A stretch of DNA of 64,000 nt from Phycisphaerae bacterium. Lineage in GTDB: Bacteria > Planctomycetota > Phycisphaerae > UBA1845. A program made the translations under genes and the position numbers. The DNA is taken from NCBI GenBank assembly GCA_029260215.1, contig JAJDDQ010000051.1, positions 1 to 64,000 of the forward strand, given 5' to 3'. A model generated the notes under the pieces. The model made no database searches, was not told the origin of the DNA, and was given only the letters and a program-made list of their open reading frames with translations. The stretch's first letter is position 1, and every line of letters starts with the position of its first letter. This document shows, piece after piece, positions 16,974-26,287 of this stretch.

Positions 16974-17960
16974 TCACGGGTGGGGTATCGAATGTTCCCG
17001 GGCGAGGGAGCCCCGCATCGCCTTTCGGCACTGCCCCCACACTCCTGCCATCGAGACCATCGACGCCAACAGTGTGAAAGCAAGCCCGAAATCCACCAAT
17101 TTGAGCAACCCCATGATCGGTGATTGCTCAAACGCGCGTCCGAAGGACATATCCGGAGAGACTACTCTCACGAGCGCAAGCAGGACGGTGCAACCGGCGA
17201 TCAGGTTAACCACCAGGCCGCAACGCTGCGCCAATTCTTGGGCAGGGACTCGCTTGACAAGACAACCAAGATACGAGGTCACTGCGACGAGTACGGAAAC
17301 CAGCCCCAGACCAAACATCAGCTTCACTGCACCCATGAGCGTCGGATGTGACGCGACGCCCCGCGTTTCCCGCGCAATAATCGACAAGACGAAAGGAAGC
17401 AAGGTCATCACCAGGATCGCGCTTCCGCGCGCAAAGCGTCGCGTAGTGAGAGAACGCTCCGTGAGCGCGAGGCGAGGATCAACCCTGGTAAGGGCCATCA
17501 CCCCCCAGAGCATGAGAAACCCAGGTGCAGACAGTGCAAGAGGGAGCGAGAAGTCCCAGATGAACGGTGTACATTTCGGTTTCAGGTACGCGTGGGCGGG
17601 GCCGATCACAACAAAGAATACCACGCATGCGATGACCCCCGTAAAGAACCCTGCATGGACGCACCGAATGCCGCGAGAAACGCACGTCAGCCACTCCGCG
17701 TCGGCATATCTCAGTTGATCGCCGCGCACCGATCGTTCGATGGCCGTGCTGCATTCCGGGCACATGGATGATCCTTGAAGCCCCGTCAGGTTGTACCCGC
17801 AATGGATGCACAAAAAGTCCGACTCGCGTGGCGGGACACCACACTGTCCCGGTGCAAGGACAGAGTCCGGCGGCCGAGCGGTCTCAATCCCAGCCTGATC
17901 GCACACGTCCGGCACCGGCATTTTATCCTCGCCCGTGAAATTCCTGCGTCCGTTCTTCAT
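16974..17960 (-). CDS. Zinc-ribbon multi-pass membrane protein
   Basis: 328 residues. Near 51-75 lies a ribbon of the type CxxCGYNLTGLxxxxxCPEC (CIHCGYNLTGL ... CPECSTAIE), followed by five or six hydrophobic segments to the C-terminus. No catalytic motif is visible. The second of two close ATGs (17960) is preferred because AGGAG then lies 6 bases upstream. It stands alone and diverges from cysC. It belongs to a recurring set of planctomycete membrane proteins with this cytoplasmic ribbon, of unknown function. Confidence 0.75.
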   Translation of the reverse strand: MKNGRRNFTGEDKMPVPDVCDQAGIETARPPDSVLAPGQCGVPPRESDFLCIHCGYNLTGLQGSSMCPECSTAIERSVRGDQLRYADAEWLTCVSRGIRCVHAGFFTGVIACVVFFVVIGPAHAYLKPKCTPFIWDFSLPLALSAPGFLMLWGVMALTRVDPRLALTERSLTTRRFARGSAILVMTLLPFVLSIIARETRGVASHPTLMGAVKLMFGLGLVSVLVAVTSYLGCLVKRVPAQELAQRCGLVVNLIAGCTVLLALVRVVSPDMSFGRAFEQSPIMGLLKLVDFGLAFTLLASMVSMAGVWGQCRKAMRGSLAREHSIPHP

Positions 17961-18211
17961 GGTCATCTCCTCTCCCCGGACAACCTAAGCCCGGGTCAGG
18001 GAATGTCCAATTCGGACTGAGGCAGCACAGATCAGCCTGCCTAACGCGCCCGGTCTGAGGCGGTATGGGACATGGATGAAGGGCTATGACGCGACATGAG
18101 GACGTTTTTGGGGGAAATTGGCATGGGTTGTGGGGCGGGGCGGGCGTTTCTATACTGGCTGGCCGGTACGGGGAAGGCTTTTTTGACACACCATCATTGA
18201 GGAGAGGTCCA

Positions 18212-18832
18212 TTGACCGAGATCAAAGCGACGAACATTACCTGGCATGAAGGGCACGTCGGGCGGGAAGAACGAGAAGGATTGCTGAAGCAGAAGGGCGC
18301 ACTAATCTGGTTCACCGGCTTGAGCGCATCGGGGAAGAGCACCATTGCTTTCACGCTGGAACACGCGCTGGTCGAGCGCGGGCACATGGCCTACGTGCTT
18401 GACGGCGACAATATCCGGCACGGGTTGAACAAGAATCTGGGATTCAGCGCTGAAGATCGCACGGAAAACATTCGCCGCATCGCGGAGGTGGGCAAGTTGT
18501 TCGCCGATGCGGGCATCGTGACGTGTACGGCCTTCATCAGCCCGTACCTGGCGGACCGTCAGAGCGCTCGCGAAGTGGTCGGAGCCGATGATTTCATCGA
18601 GATTTACGTGAATCCGACGCTCGAAGTTTGTGAAAAGCGCGATCCGAAGGGTCTTTATAAGAAGGCTCGCGCGGGCGAGATCAAAGGGTTTACCGGTATC
18701 GACGACCCTTACGAGGCGCCTGCGAACGCTGAACTGGAAATCGATTCCGGGAAGATTTCGCCGGAGGATGCGGCTGCGATGATTATCGAGCTGCTTGAGA
18801 AACGCGGAAAGATTCCCACTCTGGGGAAATGA
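18212..18832 (+). CDS. cysC: Adenylylsulfate kinase
   Basis: 206 residues. It phosphorylates adenosine 5'-phosphosulfate to PAPS, in sulfate assimilation or for sulfotransferases. The TTG start at 18212 has GAGGAG upstream and places NITWHEGHVGREEREGLL at the N-terminus as in other CysC proteins. The Walker A GLSASGKST is at 36-44. The substrate motif DGDNIRHGLNKNLGFS and the FISPY loop follow, then GLYKKARAGEIKGFTGIDDPYE, typical of the family. Neither cysN/cysD nor a sulfotransferase is nearby; planctomycetes often have many sulfated-polymer genes, but no link is visible here. Confidence 0.93.
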   Translation: MTEIKATNITWHEGHVGREEREGLLKQKGALIWFTGLSASGKSTIAFTLEHALVERGHMAYVLDGDNIRHGLNKNLGFSAEDRTENIRRIAEVGKLFADAGIVTCTAFISPYLADRQSAREVVGADDFIEIYVNPTLEVCEKRDPKGLYKKARAGEIKGFTGIDDPYEAPANAELEIDSGKISPEDAAAMIIELLEKRGKIPTLGK

Positions 18833-19002
18833 CCGACTGCTGCGCAGAAAACTGAGCGCAAAAAAATACGAGGATCCGGGCTCGCCGTGCCCCGAATCCC
18901 CGCAATTCGGCTGTCCATCTTTTCAGATGGAGACCCACAGCCGCACCTTAGTATCGTCGGGACGCAAGCCGCGCTTTAGAACTGTTCGAGGCGAAGTACA
19001 TC

Positions 19003-19683
19003 ATGCAGCATTTGTGCAAGAAAACGCTGACGGTTCTCGTGATTCCGGCTCTATTGTTGTGGGGCTGTGTGCCCGTGCCGCCGGATCAGGGCGGGAGCAT
19101 TCCGCCACCGGACATTGATCCTGGTGGTTCGCCGGATGTTCCGAACGTCAACGACAACGGTTCTTCCGGCGGGGCGCTTATTTTTGACGTGACGATGCAG
19201 GCTGCGTCGATTTTCGTGACGAATATCGACGTGCCGGCTACCTTGACGCTGACTGAAAACACGGGGCCTGATGCGGGTGATTTTCCGTATTCGACGGCGA
19301 CTTTGCGTGACAATTTCAACAGCATCGTCGATCCGAGCGATCGTGAGGTCGGTTTTTCGGGGGGGATCGGTCTCATCGCGACGCGCGAGGCGTCGTTCGG
19401 CGACACAGCGTTCGTGATGCGTGCCCAGCGAGACGGGGTTGTACAGTCTTCGCTGAGCGGGAGCGGAACGAACCGCAATGGATTTATTCTTCCTGCGGGA
19501 TCGTCCATTTTCATTCCGGGCGAGTTAGGTGTGACGTTCGAGGCCATTGGCGGTTCGACGTTCAGTTTTCGCGTTGAGGGTGGTTCGGTGAGTGGTTCGG
19601 TCGATCTTTCGGGCAGCCCGATCACGGATTTCAGCAGCACGGACGTCTACATCGGGACGTTTGCCGGGACGCTCCGGCGGTAG
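19003..19683 (+). CDS. Lipoprotein of unknown function
   Basis: 226-residue predicted lipoprotein with lipobox LLWGC (lipidated Cys22), a Pro/Gly/Asp-rich tether to about residue 55, and a beta-rich domain with no cysteines. No family recognised. A hairpin with an 8-base stem or less (CCATCT/AGATGG, about 18917-18932) lies in the 170-base gap before it. It may share a transcript with the following hydrolase. Confidence 0.7.
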   Translation: MQHLCKKTLTVLVIPALLLWGCVPVPPDQGGSIPPPDIDPGGSPDVPNVNDNGSSGGALIFDVTMQAASIFVTNIDVPATLTLTENTGPDAGDFPYSTATLRDNFNSIVDPSDREVGFSGGIGLIATREASFGDTAFVMRAQRDGVVQSSLSGSGTNRNGFILPAGSSIFIPGELGVTFEAIGGSTFSFRVEGGSVSGSVDLSGSPITDFSSTDVYIGTFAGTLRR

Positions 19684-19811
19684 CGGGACCGCTTTGCTGT
19701 TGAAAACTTCGTCGCGTGTCAGCATGCGGGGACTGCGATGCTTGTTTGCATTGGAGACTGGGAACATTCGTGCCGTGCGGGCTGGATTTCCAAGGCAGTG
19801 TGGTTGATATT

Positions 19812-21206
19812 ATGAGAAACGACTCCCGACCCCTTTTAGCGAGATGGATACTGACCGTTGCGGTGTTGTTGGCGGTGATGCCTGCTTTTTCGGCGGGGCG
19901 TGATCGTGAGGCTGAGATCGGGCGGCTTGTGAAGCCGTTGATTGACAGCCAGCTCATCCCCGGTGTGGCGGTGGGTATTTACGAAAACGGTAAGGCGACC
20001 GTGTTCGGGTTCGGCTCGGTCGGGGGCGAAAAGGCGCGAAAACCGAACGGGCGGACCATTTACGAAGTCGGTTCCATTTCGAAGGTGTTTACGGGCGTGT
20101 TGCTGGCGGAGGCTGTTCAACGCGGCGAAGTCGGGCTTGATGATCCGCTGAGCAAGCATCTTCCGAACGGCGTGCAGGCGCCCAAGCGCGACGGAAAAGA
20201 GATTTTGCTTTGGCATCTCGCGACACACACGTCCGGGCTTCCGCGCATTCCATCGAATATGGCGGCCACCGATCTGGCGAACCCGTACGCTTCGTACGAT
20301 CGGGAAAAACTGTGGAGCGCGATCGGCGGATTTCGCCCCGCGACGCCGATGGGCGAGACATACGCCTATTCCAATCTTGGCGTGGGTTTGCTTGGGACTT
20401 TGCTTTCGCGGGCTGCGGACAAACCCTATGAACGATTGCTTCGAACGCGCATTGCCAAGCCGTTGAAGATGAAGGATACGACAACGGTGTTGTCCAGGTC
20501 GCAGAAGAAAAGGCTCGCGCCTCCGCGCGCCGCAGGGGGGCAGCCGACCTCCAACTGGGACTTTGATTGTCTCGTGGGTTGTGGCGGTGTTCGGTCAACG
20601 GTGGACGATATGCTGAAGCTCGTTGCCGCGACGCTCAGTGATAAATCCGACGGTATTCACGACGCCATCAAGCTTTCCACCGAACGCAAGTACACGATGC
20701 CCGGCTTGATGTCGGGGATCGGGCTGGGGTGGCAGATTGCGCAGGATGGCTCGACACTTTGGCACAACGGGCAAACGGGCGGCTACCACTCGGGTCTCTT
20801 TGTGGACCGGTTGAAACATACCGGTGTGGTTGTGCTCGCGAACGGGGCGGAGCCGCAGGTCAGCGCGGTCGCGGAGTCGATCATTCAATTGTTGGCCGGC
20901 ATCGAAGTCAAACCGCCCAATGTCAGGTCTCATATTGCGGTTCCGGTTGCGAAGCTGGACCGTTTGGTCGGTGAATACCCGTCAAGCTTTAGATTCACGA
21001 TTTCGATTACGCGCGAGGGTGACGCACTGATGGCGCGCTTGACGAACCAGACTGCGATGCGTGTATTCCCCGAGTCGCCGACGCTGTTCTTTTATCGTGA
21101 CGTGGAGGCTGAGCTTGAGTTCGAAATGGATCTGGCGACCGATCGTGCCACGGCGGTGACGCTATTCCAAAACGGGCGAAAGTTTCGATGTGTGCGTAAG
21201 AAGTAG
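19812..21206 (+). CDS. Serine hydrolase of the beta-lactamase/AmpC-like family
   Basis: 464 residues with a signal peptide (RWILTVAVLLAVMPAFSAG). Class C-type catalytic motifs are visible: SxxK as S88-I-S-K91, YxN as Y186-S-N188 within YAYSNLG, and HxG as H318-N-G320 (WHNGQTGGYHS). These enzymes include beta-lactamases, D-aminopeptidases and esterases; the sequence does not show which. Residues after about 385 form an extra C-terminal beta domain as in Pab87-like enzymes. The ATG at 19812 is chosen because the signal peptide begins there. Confidence 0.85.
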   Translation: MRNDSRPLLARWILTVAVLLAVMPAFSAGRDREAEIGRLVKPLIDSQLIPGVAVGIYENGKATVFGFGSVGGEKARKPNGRTIYEVGSISKVFTGVLLAEAVQRGEVGLDDPLSKHLPNGVQAPKRDGKEILLWHLATHTSGLPRIPSNMAATDLANPYASYDREKLWSAIGGFRPATPMGETYAYSNLGVGLLGTLLSRAADKPYERLLRTRIAKPLKMKDTTTVLSRSQKKRLAPPRAAGGQPTSNWDFDCLVGCGGVRSTVDDMLKLVAATLSDKSDGIHDAIKLSTERKYTMPGLMSGIGLGWQIAQDGSTLWHNGQTGGYHSGLFVDRLKHTGVVVLANGAEPQVSAVAESIIQLLAGIEVKPPNVRSHIAVPVAKLDRLVGEYPSSFRFTISITREGDALMARLTNQTAMRVFPESPTLFFYRDVEAELEFEMDLATDRATAVTLFQNGRKFRCVRKK

Positions 21207-21312
21207 AATCGCCCGGTCAATTGCTTTCGGCGTAACAGATCAACCATGTGCAATGCCGAATGGCGACAAGTACTATTGGATTTCGTGGACGCAACGATCG
21301 TCTTCTTCCGCC

Positions 21313-21396
21313 CCTCCTTGCAAAGGAGGCTGGACGCGACCAAGGCGGGAGCGTCCAGAATCAGGTTCTTCTTGCGAACCGAAGTGTTACTTCGGT
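21313..21396. repeat. Three consecutive hairpins between convergent genes
   Basis: CCTCCTT/AAGGAGG at 21313-21329 is followed directly by CTGGACGC/GCGTCCAG (21330-21358, 8-bp stem, 13-base loop), then ACCGAAGT/ACTTCGGT (21378-21396, 8-bp stem, 3-base loop). The last overlaps the 3' end of the glycosyltransferase gene. There is no T-tract. It may be a bidirectional transcript end or a mobile palindrome. Confidence 0.55.
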
Positions 21397-23417
21397 CCTG
21401 ACCCCGCTGTCCCCGGGACTGCGTACAGACTGCCGTAAGGGCGGAGTGGCTGGCCTGTGGTGAACGTATGGGTTCGTTGCAGTCCGGCAATTTCGAGACG
21501 CTTGAATAGATTTGGATCGATGACGTTGGGGAATCCGTAACTTGACGCTCTTAGTCGGCCTATCTCCCACCAGTTTACGAAAACGTGCGTGTACTGTTCC
21601 TGGATTAACCACTCGATGATCTCCGCCGGGTTCTTGGCGGATTCGGCAACGGCTTCGAAGGGGCTGCGGTTGAAGACGACGCAATAGTCATTCGGTTTTT
21701 CGAAGTAGAAGGCCCGTGCGTCGCCGACCGAGAGAATGCGGGCGTCGGGCGGCAGCTCGTGGTTGATCACAGCCAGATGCTCGTAACTGCCGCCGAGTCC
21801 GTCGCGGAAGAAAGGGTAAGCCCCTTCGATGGGGAGTTTTCGACCTTCGTGGTAGGTGTGCTTCGTCCAGTAGTCCGCGATGCAGAACAGGTTGATGGCC
21901 AATCCGCCGCTGAGCAGTAATGCGTGAGGCCAGCGGTTTCGGTACGCAATGCCCGCGAGAAGCGTGAGTGGGATCAAGATCGGCACGGTGAAGCGCGCGT
22001 AGAGATGGGTCAACATCGCCCACGCGGCCAATTGGGTCAGTAGTACGACGGCCATGAAGAGGGCGACGCGGTTTCGACGGAATGAAGGGATACCGCAAAT
22101 CGCGAGCAGAAGCACTGCTGGGCCGACGCGCTGCAGGGGGTCGGCTGGTATGCTCGTCCACAGTGCGCGCAAACGTCCGCCAATGCCTTTCAATGCTTCA
22201 TCCGATCGGTGCGATGCATCGAAGTGCCGAGACTCAGCCAACCCAAAGCCTTCGGGGTAGGCGTGAAATACTTTGTTGGCCAGCGGAAAGACAGGGTTGC
22301 CTGTTAATAAAGAATTTTTGATCAGCCACGGTGACATTGACGCGACGCAGGGCAGGATGAACACCACGACGGTCAAACAGGCTGACCGCTTGGCGGGCGA
22401 GGTGGTTTCGCCAATCGGCCTGCGCAGCGCGTCGAGGAACAGGCCGATCGCGAACGGCAACGCACCGAGGATGATGGCGGTGTATTTGCATCCGCAGGCG
22501 AAACCGGCGCACAAACCACTCAAAGCCAACCAAGTCCATGAGCGTGTGTTGATGTATCGAACAGCCAACGCGGCGGCAGACATCAGGTAGAACAGCATCG
22601 CGTTTTCGACATACGCGATTCCGGACAGATAGACGAGCCATCCGCTGCACGCGGCCAACACGGCAGTCGGCGTGCCGGCACCTTTGCGTGCCTGCTCTCC
22701 CGCGACCCAGGCTGCGAATACGAACCACATACCCAGCAATGCGTTGAACACTTTGGCGGTGGCTGCTCCGTTGAACGGGTCGTCACGGAGGATCATGGAC
22801 AGGAGGTAAAGCATCTCCGTGTTGGCGGGGAAGTTTCCGTAGACGTTGTGCGGTGTGTAGGCGATGCGTCCGCTTTCGAAATACTCACGGGGCAGTTGCA
22901 GGTGGTATTCGAGCACGTCGTAGCCCGCACCTTCCTCGATCCAGAGGAACCCCGGCGGGACCACGCAGACGAGGATGGTGAGGGCGGCGAACGGCGCGAT
23001 CCACCACCACAGCCAGCGCGTGCGATGATCGCTTTCCGTTGGGTCGCCGGGGTGAGCGCGAGCCGTTTTCCAAAGAGAAAACGTGGCGGCTGTGGTGGCG
23101 GCGAGCAGGGCGATGATCCAGAGGCGTCGATCCAGGAGGCTGGAAAATCCGCAAGTGAGAATCAGGAGCGACAGCGCGCCGTGTCCGATCGCGGCTCCGA
23201 CGAGAATGCGCCAGCGCAGCGGTGTCGCGACGGGCACGAGCAGCATGGCTGCCAATGTTGCGACGGCTGATACCACGACGGCTAACCATCCGTCGAGCAG
23301 GAAGAGCACGATCGCATCGCGCGACTGGGTCGCGACCAGGACCACGGTCAGCACAGCCACGAAAACGGCCAGGTTTCGTGCGCTATCGGCGGGCGGTGGT
23401 TTGGTCGGAGTGGTCAT
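21387..23417 (-). CDS. GT-C type membrane glycosyltransferase (family 39-like)
   Basis: 676 residues with about a dozen transmembrane segments and a soluble C-terminal third. The first periplasmic loop has the acidic motif near EEGAGYDVLEYHLQLPREYF, followed by NVYGNFPANTEMLYLLSMIL, typical of the PMT/ArnT-like (GT39/GT83) superfamily that transfers sugars from polyprenyl-phosphate donors. Donor and acceptor are unknown. Its start overlaps the stop of the upstream exported AMMECR1-like gene by 4 bases (ATGA), so the two are translationally coupled. Confidence 0.8.
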   Translation of the reverse strand: MTTPTKPPPADSARNLAVFVAVLTVVLVATQSRDAIVLFLLDGWLAVVVSAVATLAAMLLVPVATPLRWRILVGAAIGHGALSLLILTCGFSSLLDRRLWIIALLAATTAATFSLWKTARAHPGDPTESDHRTRWLWWWIAPFAALTILVCVVPPGFLWIEEGAGYDVLEYHLQLPREYFESGRIAYTPHNVYGNFPANTEMLYLLSMILRDDPFNGAATAKVFNALLGMWFVFAAWVAGEQARKGAGTPTAVLAACSGWLVYLSGIAYVENAMLFYLMSAAALAVRYINTRSWTWLALSGLCAGFACGCKYTAIILGALPFAIGLFLDALRRPIGETTSPAKRSACLTVVVFILPCVASMSPWLIKNSLLTGNPVFPLANKVFHAYPEGFGLAESRHFDASHRSDEALKGIGGRLRALWTSIPADPLQRVGPAVLLLAICGIPSFRRNRVALFMAVVLLTQLAAWAMLTHLYARFTVPILIPLTLLAGIAYRNRWPHALLLSGGLAINLFCIADYWTKHTYHEGRKLPIEGAYPFFRDGLGGSYEHLAVINHELPPDARILSVGDARAFYFEKPNDYCVVFNRSPFEAVAESAKNPAEIIEWLIQEQYTHVFVNWWEIGRLRASSYGFPNVIDPNLFKRLEIAGLQRTHTFTTGQPLRPYGSLYAVPGTAGSGPK

Positions 23418-25177
23418 CGATCCGAACCAAGGTGCTCGTGATAGCGCGTCAGTGCGAGGGCGGCGAGTTGAAGGCTTCGCAGGCGCACGCGATTGTCGGC
23501 GGGCGAGATGCGGATGCCGCCGACCGCGTCGCTCTTGGCCAACATGTGAAACGCTTCCTCGTCGCGAATCTGGAGTTGCAGGACAAAGCGTGCGGCTCGG
23601 TCTGCGGCGCTGTGATAGCGCAACGCCCGTTCGGGTTCGCGGAAGGCGCGTGCGGTTTCCATCGCATCGAGCCAGGCGGTGATACAGAGGGCTGTGTCAA
23701 TGTCGGGGACGCGCTGGCCGCTCGGTCGGACGCCGCCGTGCAATTCTGGCCAGGGGCTGTTGTCGGGGGTCATCTGATGTTCGATTAGTCGGTCGGCCAG
23801 CTCAAACGCGAACCGTGCAAACTCCCGCCGATTGGCTGCGACAGCCATTCGTGCGTAGGCCTGGGCGAACCAGCCGGCGAACGGAATGGTCGGTTTTTCG
23901 GCGAATGCGGTTTTGTAGAACGGTAGCGCTTTTGAAAACGCGATTGCGATGCGCTCGTCGGGGGATTCCCGGTATGCGTCCGCCAATGCGACGAGCGCCG
24001 GTCCTGTGTTGACATCGATCGGACCGAGGCGGCGGGCCGGTGGAAACGCGGTCAGAAACTCGCCGGTGTCCTGCTGTAGCCAGAGCATGCCGTTGATCAA
24101 CTTGGCCCGTGCTTCGGCGATATCGCCTTCGCGCGATGAAGCTGATAGGGCCAGCCATGTGTTCGCTGTCAGCGCGAGCGGGTTTCGATTGTTGGGCGTG
24201 GTCACGCAGGCGACTTGCGGCAAATCTTTCAGGCTTACGATTCTTTGAAGGGCGCGGCGGAGCGTGTCGTCCGCGAGTTTCGTCCATTTCGCGTTGTGTT
24301 GTGTCGTGCGCAGTCGCCCCACCGCCCAGGCTGCGCCGGCTTGCGTGGATGCATCGCCGCCGTCGTGATAGACAGCCGCCGCCGGTTCGTATTCGTGCTT
24401 GAATGTCGCGTTTGGTTTTCGTCGCCGTTGGAACTGTTTGGCGAGCATGTTCAAAGCTGTTTCGATCGAACGTGCATTGACTTCGTCGGCGGTGACGAGT
24501 CGCAGGCCTCGACGGAGCTGAACGATCTCCGCACCGGCGTTCGGCTGATACCAATGGGCGGATCGAAATCGCCCGAGCGCTTGTTGCGTCCGAGAGCCGG
24601 GCACTCTTTCCATGAGTGGTTTGACCGCGTCGCTGGGCAGGAGATTCTTCAAGGCGAGGTCCGCCGGGGTAATGCGACGAAGCTCTCGCCCTTTCTGCAA
24701 TGTCAAACCGTCGAGGCCTGGTTCGAAGATGCGGTCCACGTCGCTCGGTTCAAGCCACTCGCCGTGAATTTCGACCGGAACGTCTTGGCCTATGGCTTCG
24801 ATTTCGATCAGGACCGATCGCTGGTCCGGGAAGGGTGTTGTTCCCTCGCCGCTCTTGACGGCTGCTATCACGGCGAAGACGACTGCGTGAACGATCGGTT
24901 GGCGCGAGGATGACCCTAACCCAAGTGGAAGCCCCTGGCCTCGAAGTGTCACGACGATTTCGGTATCGATTTCCCGCAGGTTCGACGGGGTGTACGCGGG
25001 TGCGTAGGTGGTGTGGTCGTTTTGGAATTGTTCGTACGTGCGGCGGGCGACGCGCGAAAGGAATCGCTTGTCCACCGCGTCCAGCTTGGGCGCGGAAGGC
25101 TCCTGCCCCGGCGCGACGGCCGACGACAGCACCAACATTGGAAACAAGGCTGCAAACCGCAAGTTGTGGCCCCGCAT
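23414..25177 (-). CDS. Exported AMMECR1-like/alpha-toroid protein
   Basis: 587 residues with a signal peptide (FAALFPMLVLSSAVAPGQ). Residues about 30-190 resemble the AMMECR1 fold: IVVTLRGQGLPLGLGSSSRQ, then PIVHAVVFAVIAAVKS, PFPDQRSVLIEIEAIG, PGLDGLTLQKG and LPSDAVKPLMERV all fall in AMMECR1 order. The usual LRGCIG is PLGLGSS here. Residues about 230-587 are repeated helix pairs typical of an alpha/alpha toroid (glycosyl-hydrolase or terpenoid-cyclase-like): DGGDASTQAGAAWAVGRL, NTWLALSA and DTALCITAWLDAM. Function unknown. It is translationally coupled to the glycosyltransferase, suggesting a glycan-related envelope role (inference). An upstream same-frame extension to 25408 lacks a signal and is rejected. 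Confidence 0.65.
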   Translation of the reverse strand: MRGHNLRFAALFPMLVLSSAVAPGQEPSAPKLDAVDKRFLSRVARRTYEQFQNDHTTYAPAYTPSNLREIDTEIVVTLRGQGLPLGLGSSSRQPIVHAVVFAVIAAVKSGEGTTPFPDQRSVLIEIEAIGQDVPVEIHGEWLEPSDVDRIFEPGLDGLTLQKGRELRRITPADLALKNLLPSDAVKPLMERVPGSRTQQALGRFRSAHWYQPNAGAEIVQLRRGLRLVTADEVNARSIETALNMLAKQFQRRRKPNATFKHEYEPAAAVYHDGGDASTQAGAAWAVGRLRTTQHNAKWTKLADDTLRRALQRIVSLKDLPQVACVTTPNNRNPLALTANTWLALSASSREGDIAEARAKLINGMLWLQQDTGEFLTAFPPARRLGPIDVNTGPALVALADAYRESPDERIAIAFSKALPFYKTAFAEKPTIPFAGWFAQAYARMAVAANRREFARFAFELADRLIEHQMTPDNSPWPELHGGVRPSGQRVPDIDTALCITAWLDAMETARAFREPERALRYHSAADRAARFVLQLQIRDEEAFHMLAKSDAVGGIRISPADNRVRLRSLQLAALALTRYHEHLGSDR

Positions 25178-25242
25178 TGGTCGAAGTATAGTCCGACGGC
25201 TGTATCGTATCAACGCACGGATTCGCCGAGAGGACGACGCAC

Positions 25243-26157
25243 TTGTCTGAAAACGAACATGGCTTCGCATCGGCGATTGTCGAGGCGGCTGCGCGTGTGG
25301 CCGAGAGTTCGCAGGCTCGGGCGTTGATGGCGTATGTGGACGGCGTTGACGATCTTCAATTCCTGGTGGATTCGATTCCGGCGACGACGGACGTGGTTCT
25401 GGTGACACGCGATGAACATGATCGCGATCGCGTGAAGGACATCTCCGCGAAACATCTATCCGTGCCGCGCTTCGGCCTCACGCGGATGGGGCAGATCAAG
25501 ATGGCGACGCTGATGGCGTTCTCGCAGGGCATGCTCAAAGCGGGCGATGTGTTTGTGTTCCTGACCGGTGTTTCGGGGCAGAAAATCGACACGCTCGTTG
25601 TGATGGAGGTGGGGCAGGAGTACGAACTGTTTCAATCGGTCGGGCAGCCCAAACTTACGGAGCACATTCGCCGCGTCGTATTTCAGCGCGTGCTGACGCT
25701 GCTGCTCGAACTGGCCAACGAAGGGCGGGAAGGCAAGCCGGTCGGTACGCTGATGGTGCTCGGCGACTATCGGGAAGTTCAGAAATACTGCCAGCAGAAC
25801 ATCATCAATCCGTTCAAAGGATACGCCGAGAAGGAGCGAAATATTCTCGATGACGCCATTCGTGAAACGATCAAGGAATTTTCAGCAATCGACGGAGCGT
25901 TTGTCATCAAAGGCAGTGGCGTCATCATGTCGGCGGGTACGACGCTGACACCCAACGTCTCCTCCGAGCCATTGCCGCAAGGTTTGGGCGCTAGACATTC
26001 CGCTGCGGCAGCTATCACGGCGACCACCAAGAGCATCGCGATGACGGTGAGCGAATCGACCGGAGCGGTCCGCATTTGGCGGCGCGGACGCATGGTCACG
26101 GAAATCGAGAAAGCGCCGCGTTCGCCCGGCACGCCGTCGCCGAGTCAGGCTGACTAG
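25243..26157 (+). CDS. Diadenylate cyclase (DisA_N domain, DacZ-like)
   Basis: 304 residues. The C-terminal half is a DisA_N/DAC domain that makes cyclic di-AMP from two ATP: D217-G-A then FVIKGSGVIMSAGTTL, and GARHSAAAAIT with R251-H252. The N-terminal half (about 10-130) resembles the pyruvate-kinase C-terminal-like domain of archaeal and some bacterial DacZ/CdaZ enzymes. The second signature normally reads RHR; here it is RHS, which may affect ATP contact. No transmembrane segment (unlike CdaA) and no HhH DNA-binding part (unlike DisA), so it is cytosolic. TTG start with AGAGGA upstream. The divergent neighbour is the AMMECR1-like gene. Confidence 0.85.
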   Translation: MSENEHGFASAIVEAAARVAESSQARALMAYVDGVDDLQFLVDSIPATTDVVLVTRDEHDRDRVKDISAKHLSVPRFGLTRMGQIKMATLMAFSQGMLKAGDVFVFLTGVSGQKIDTLVVMEVGQEYELFQSVGQPKLTEHIRRVVFQRVLTLLLELANEGREGKPVGTLMVLGDYREVQKYCQQNIINPFKGYAEKERNILDDAIRETIKEFSAIDGAFVIKGSGVIMSAGTTLTPNVSSEPLPQGLGARHSAAAAITATTKSIAMTVSESTGAVRIWRRGRMVTEIEKAPRSPGTPSPSQAD

Positions 26158-26185
26158 CAGCCTGTCCGGGAGCGCAGGCTTTCTG

Positions 26186-26255
26186 TGTGGCACCGGTTTT
26201 CAACCGGTGCAATCGAAGGTGTTCCACGAGGCACCGGTTGAAAACCGGCGCCACA
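26186..26255. repeat. Inverted pair of palindromic repeats, family B
   Basis: TGTGGCACCGGTTTTCAACC then GGTGC (26186-26210), and its inverted counterpart GCACCGGTTGAAAACCGGCG then CCACA (26231-26255). Each is itself palindromic around ACCGGTT. A third copy is at 58741-58766. It lies between the cyclase and aceK. Confidence 0.65.
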
Positions 26256-26287
26256 TTTTTTCAACAGCCGCCTGAGGAATTCACACG

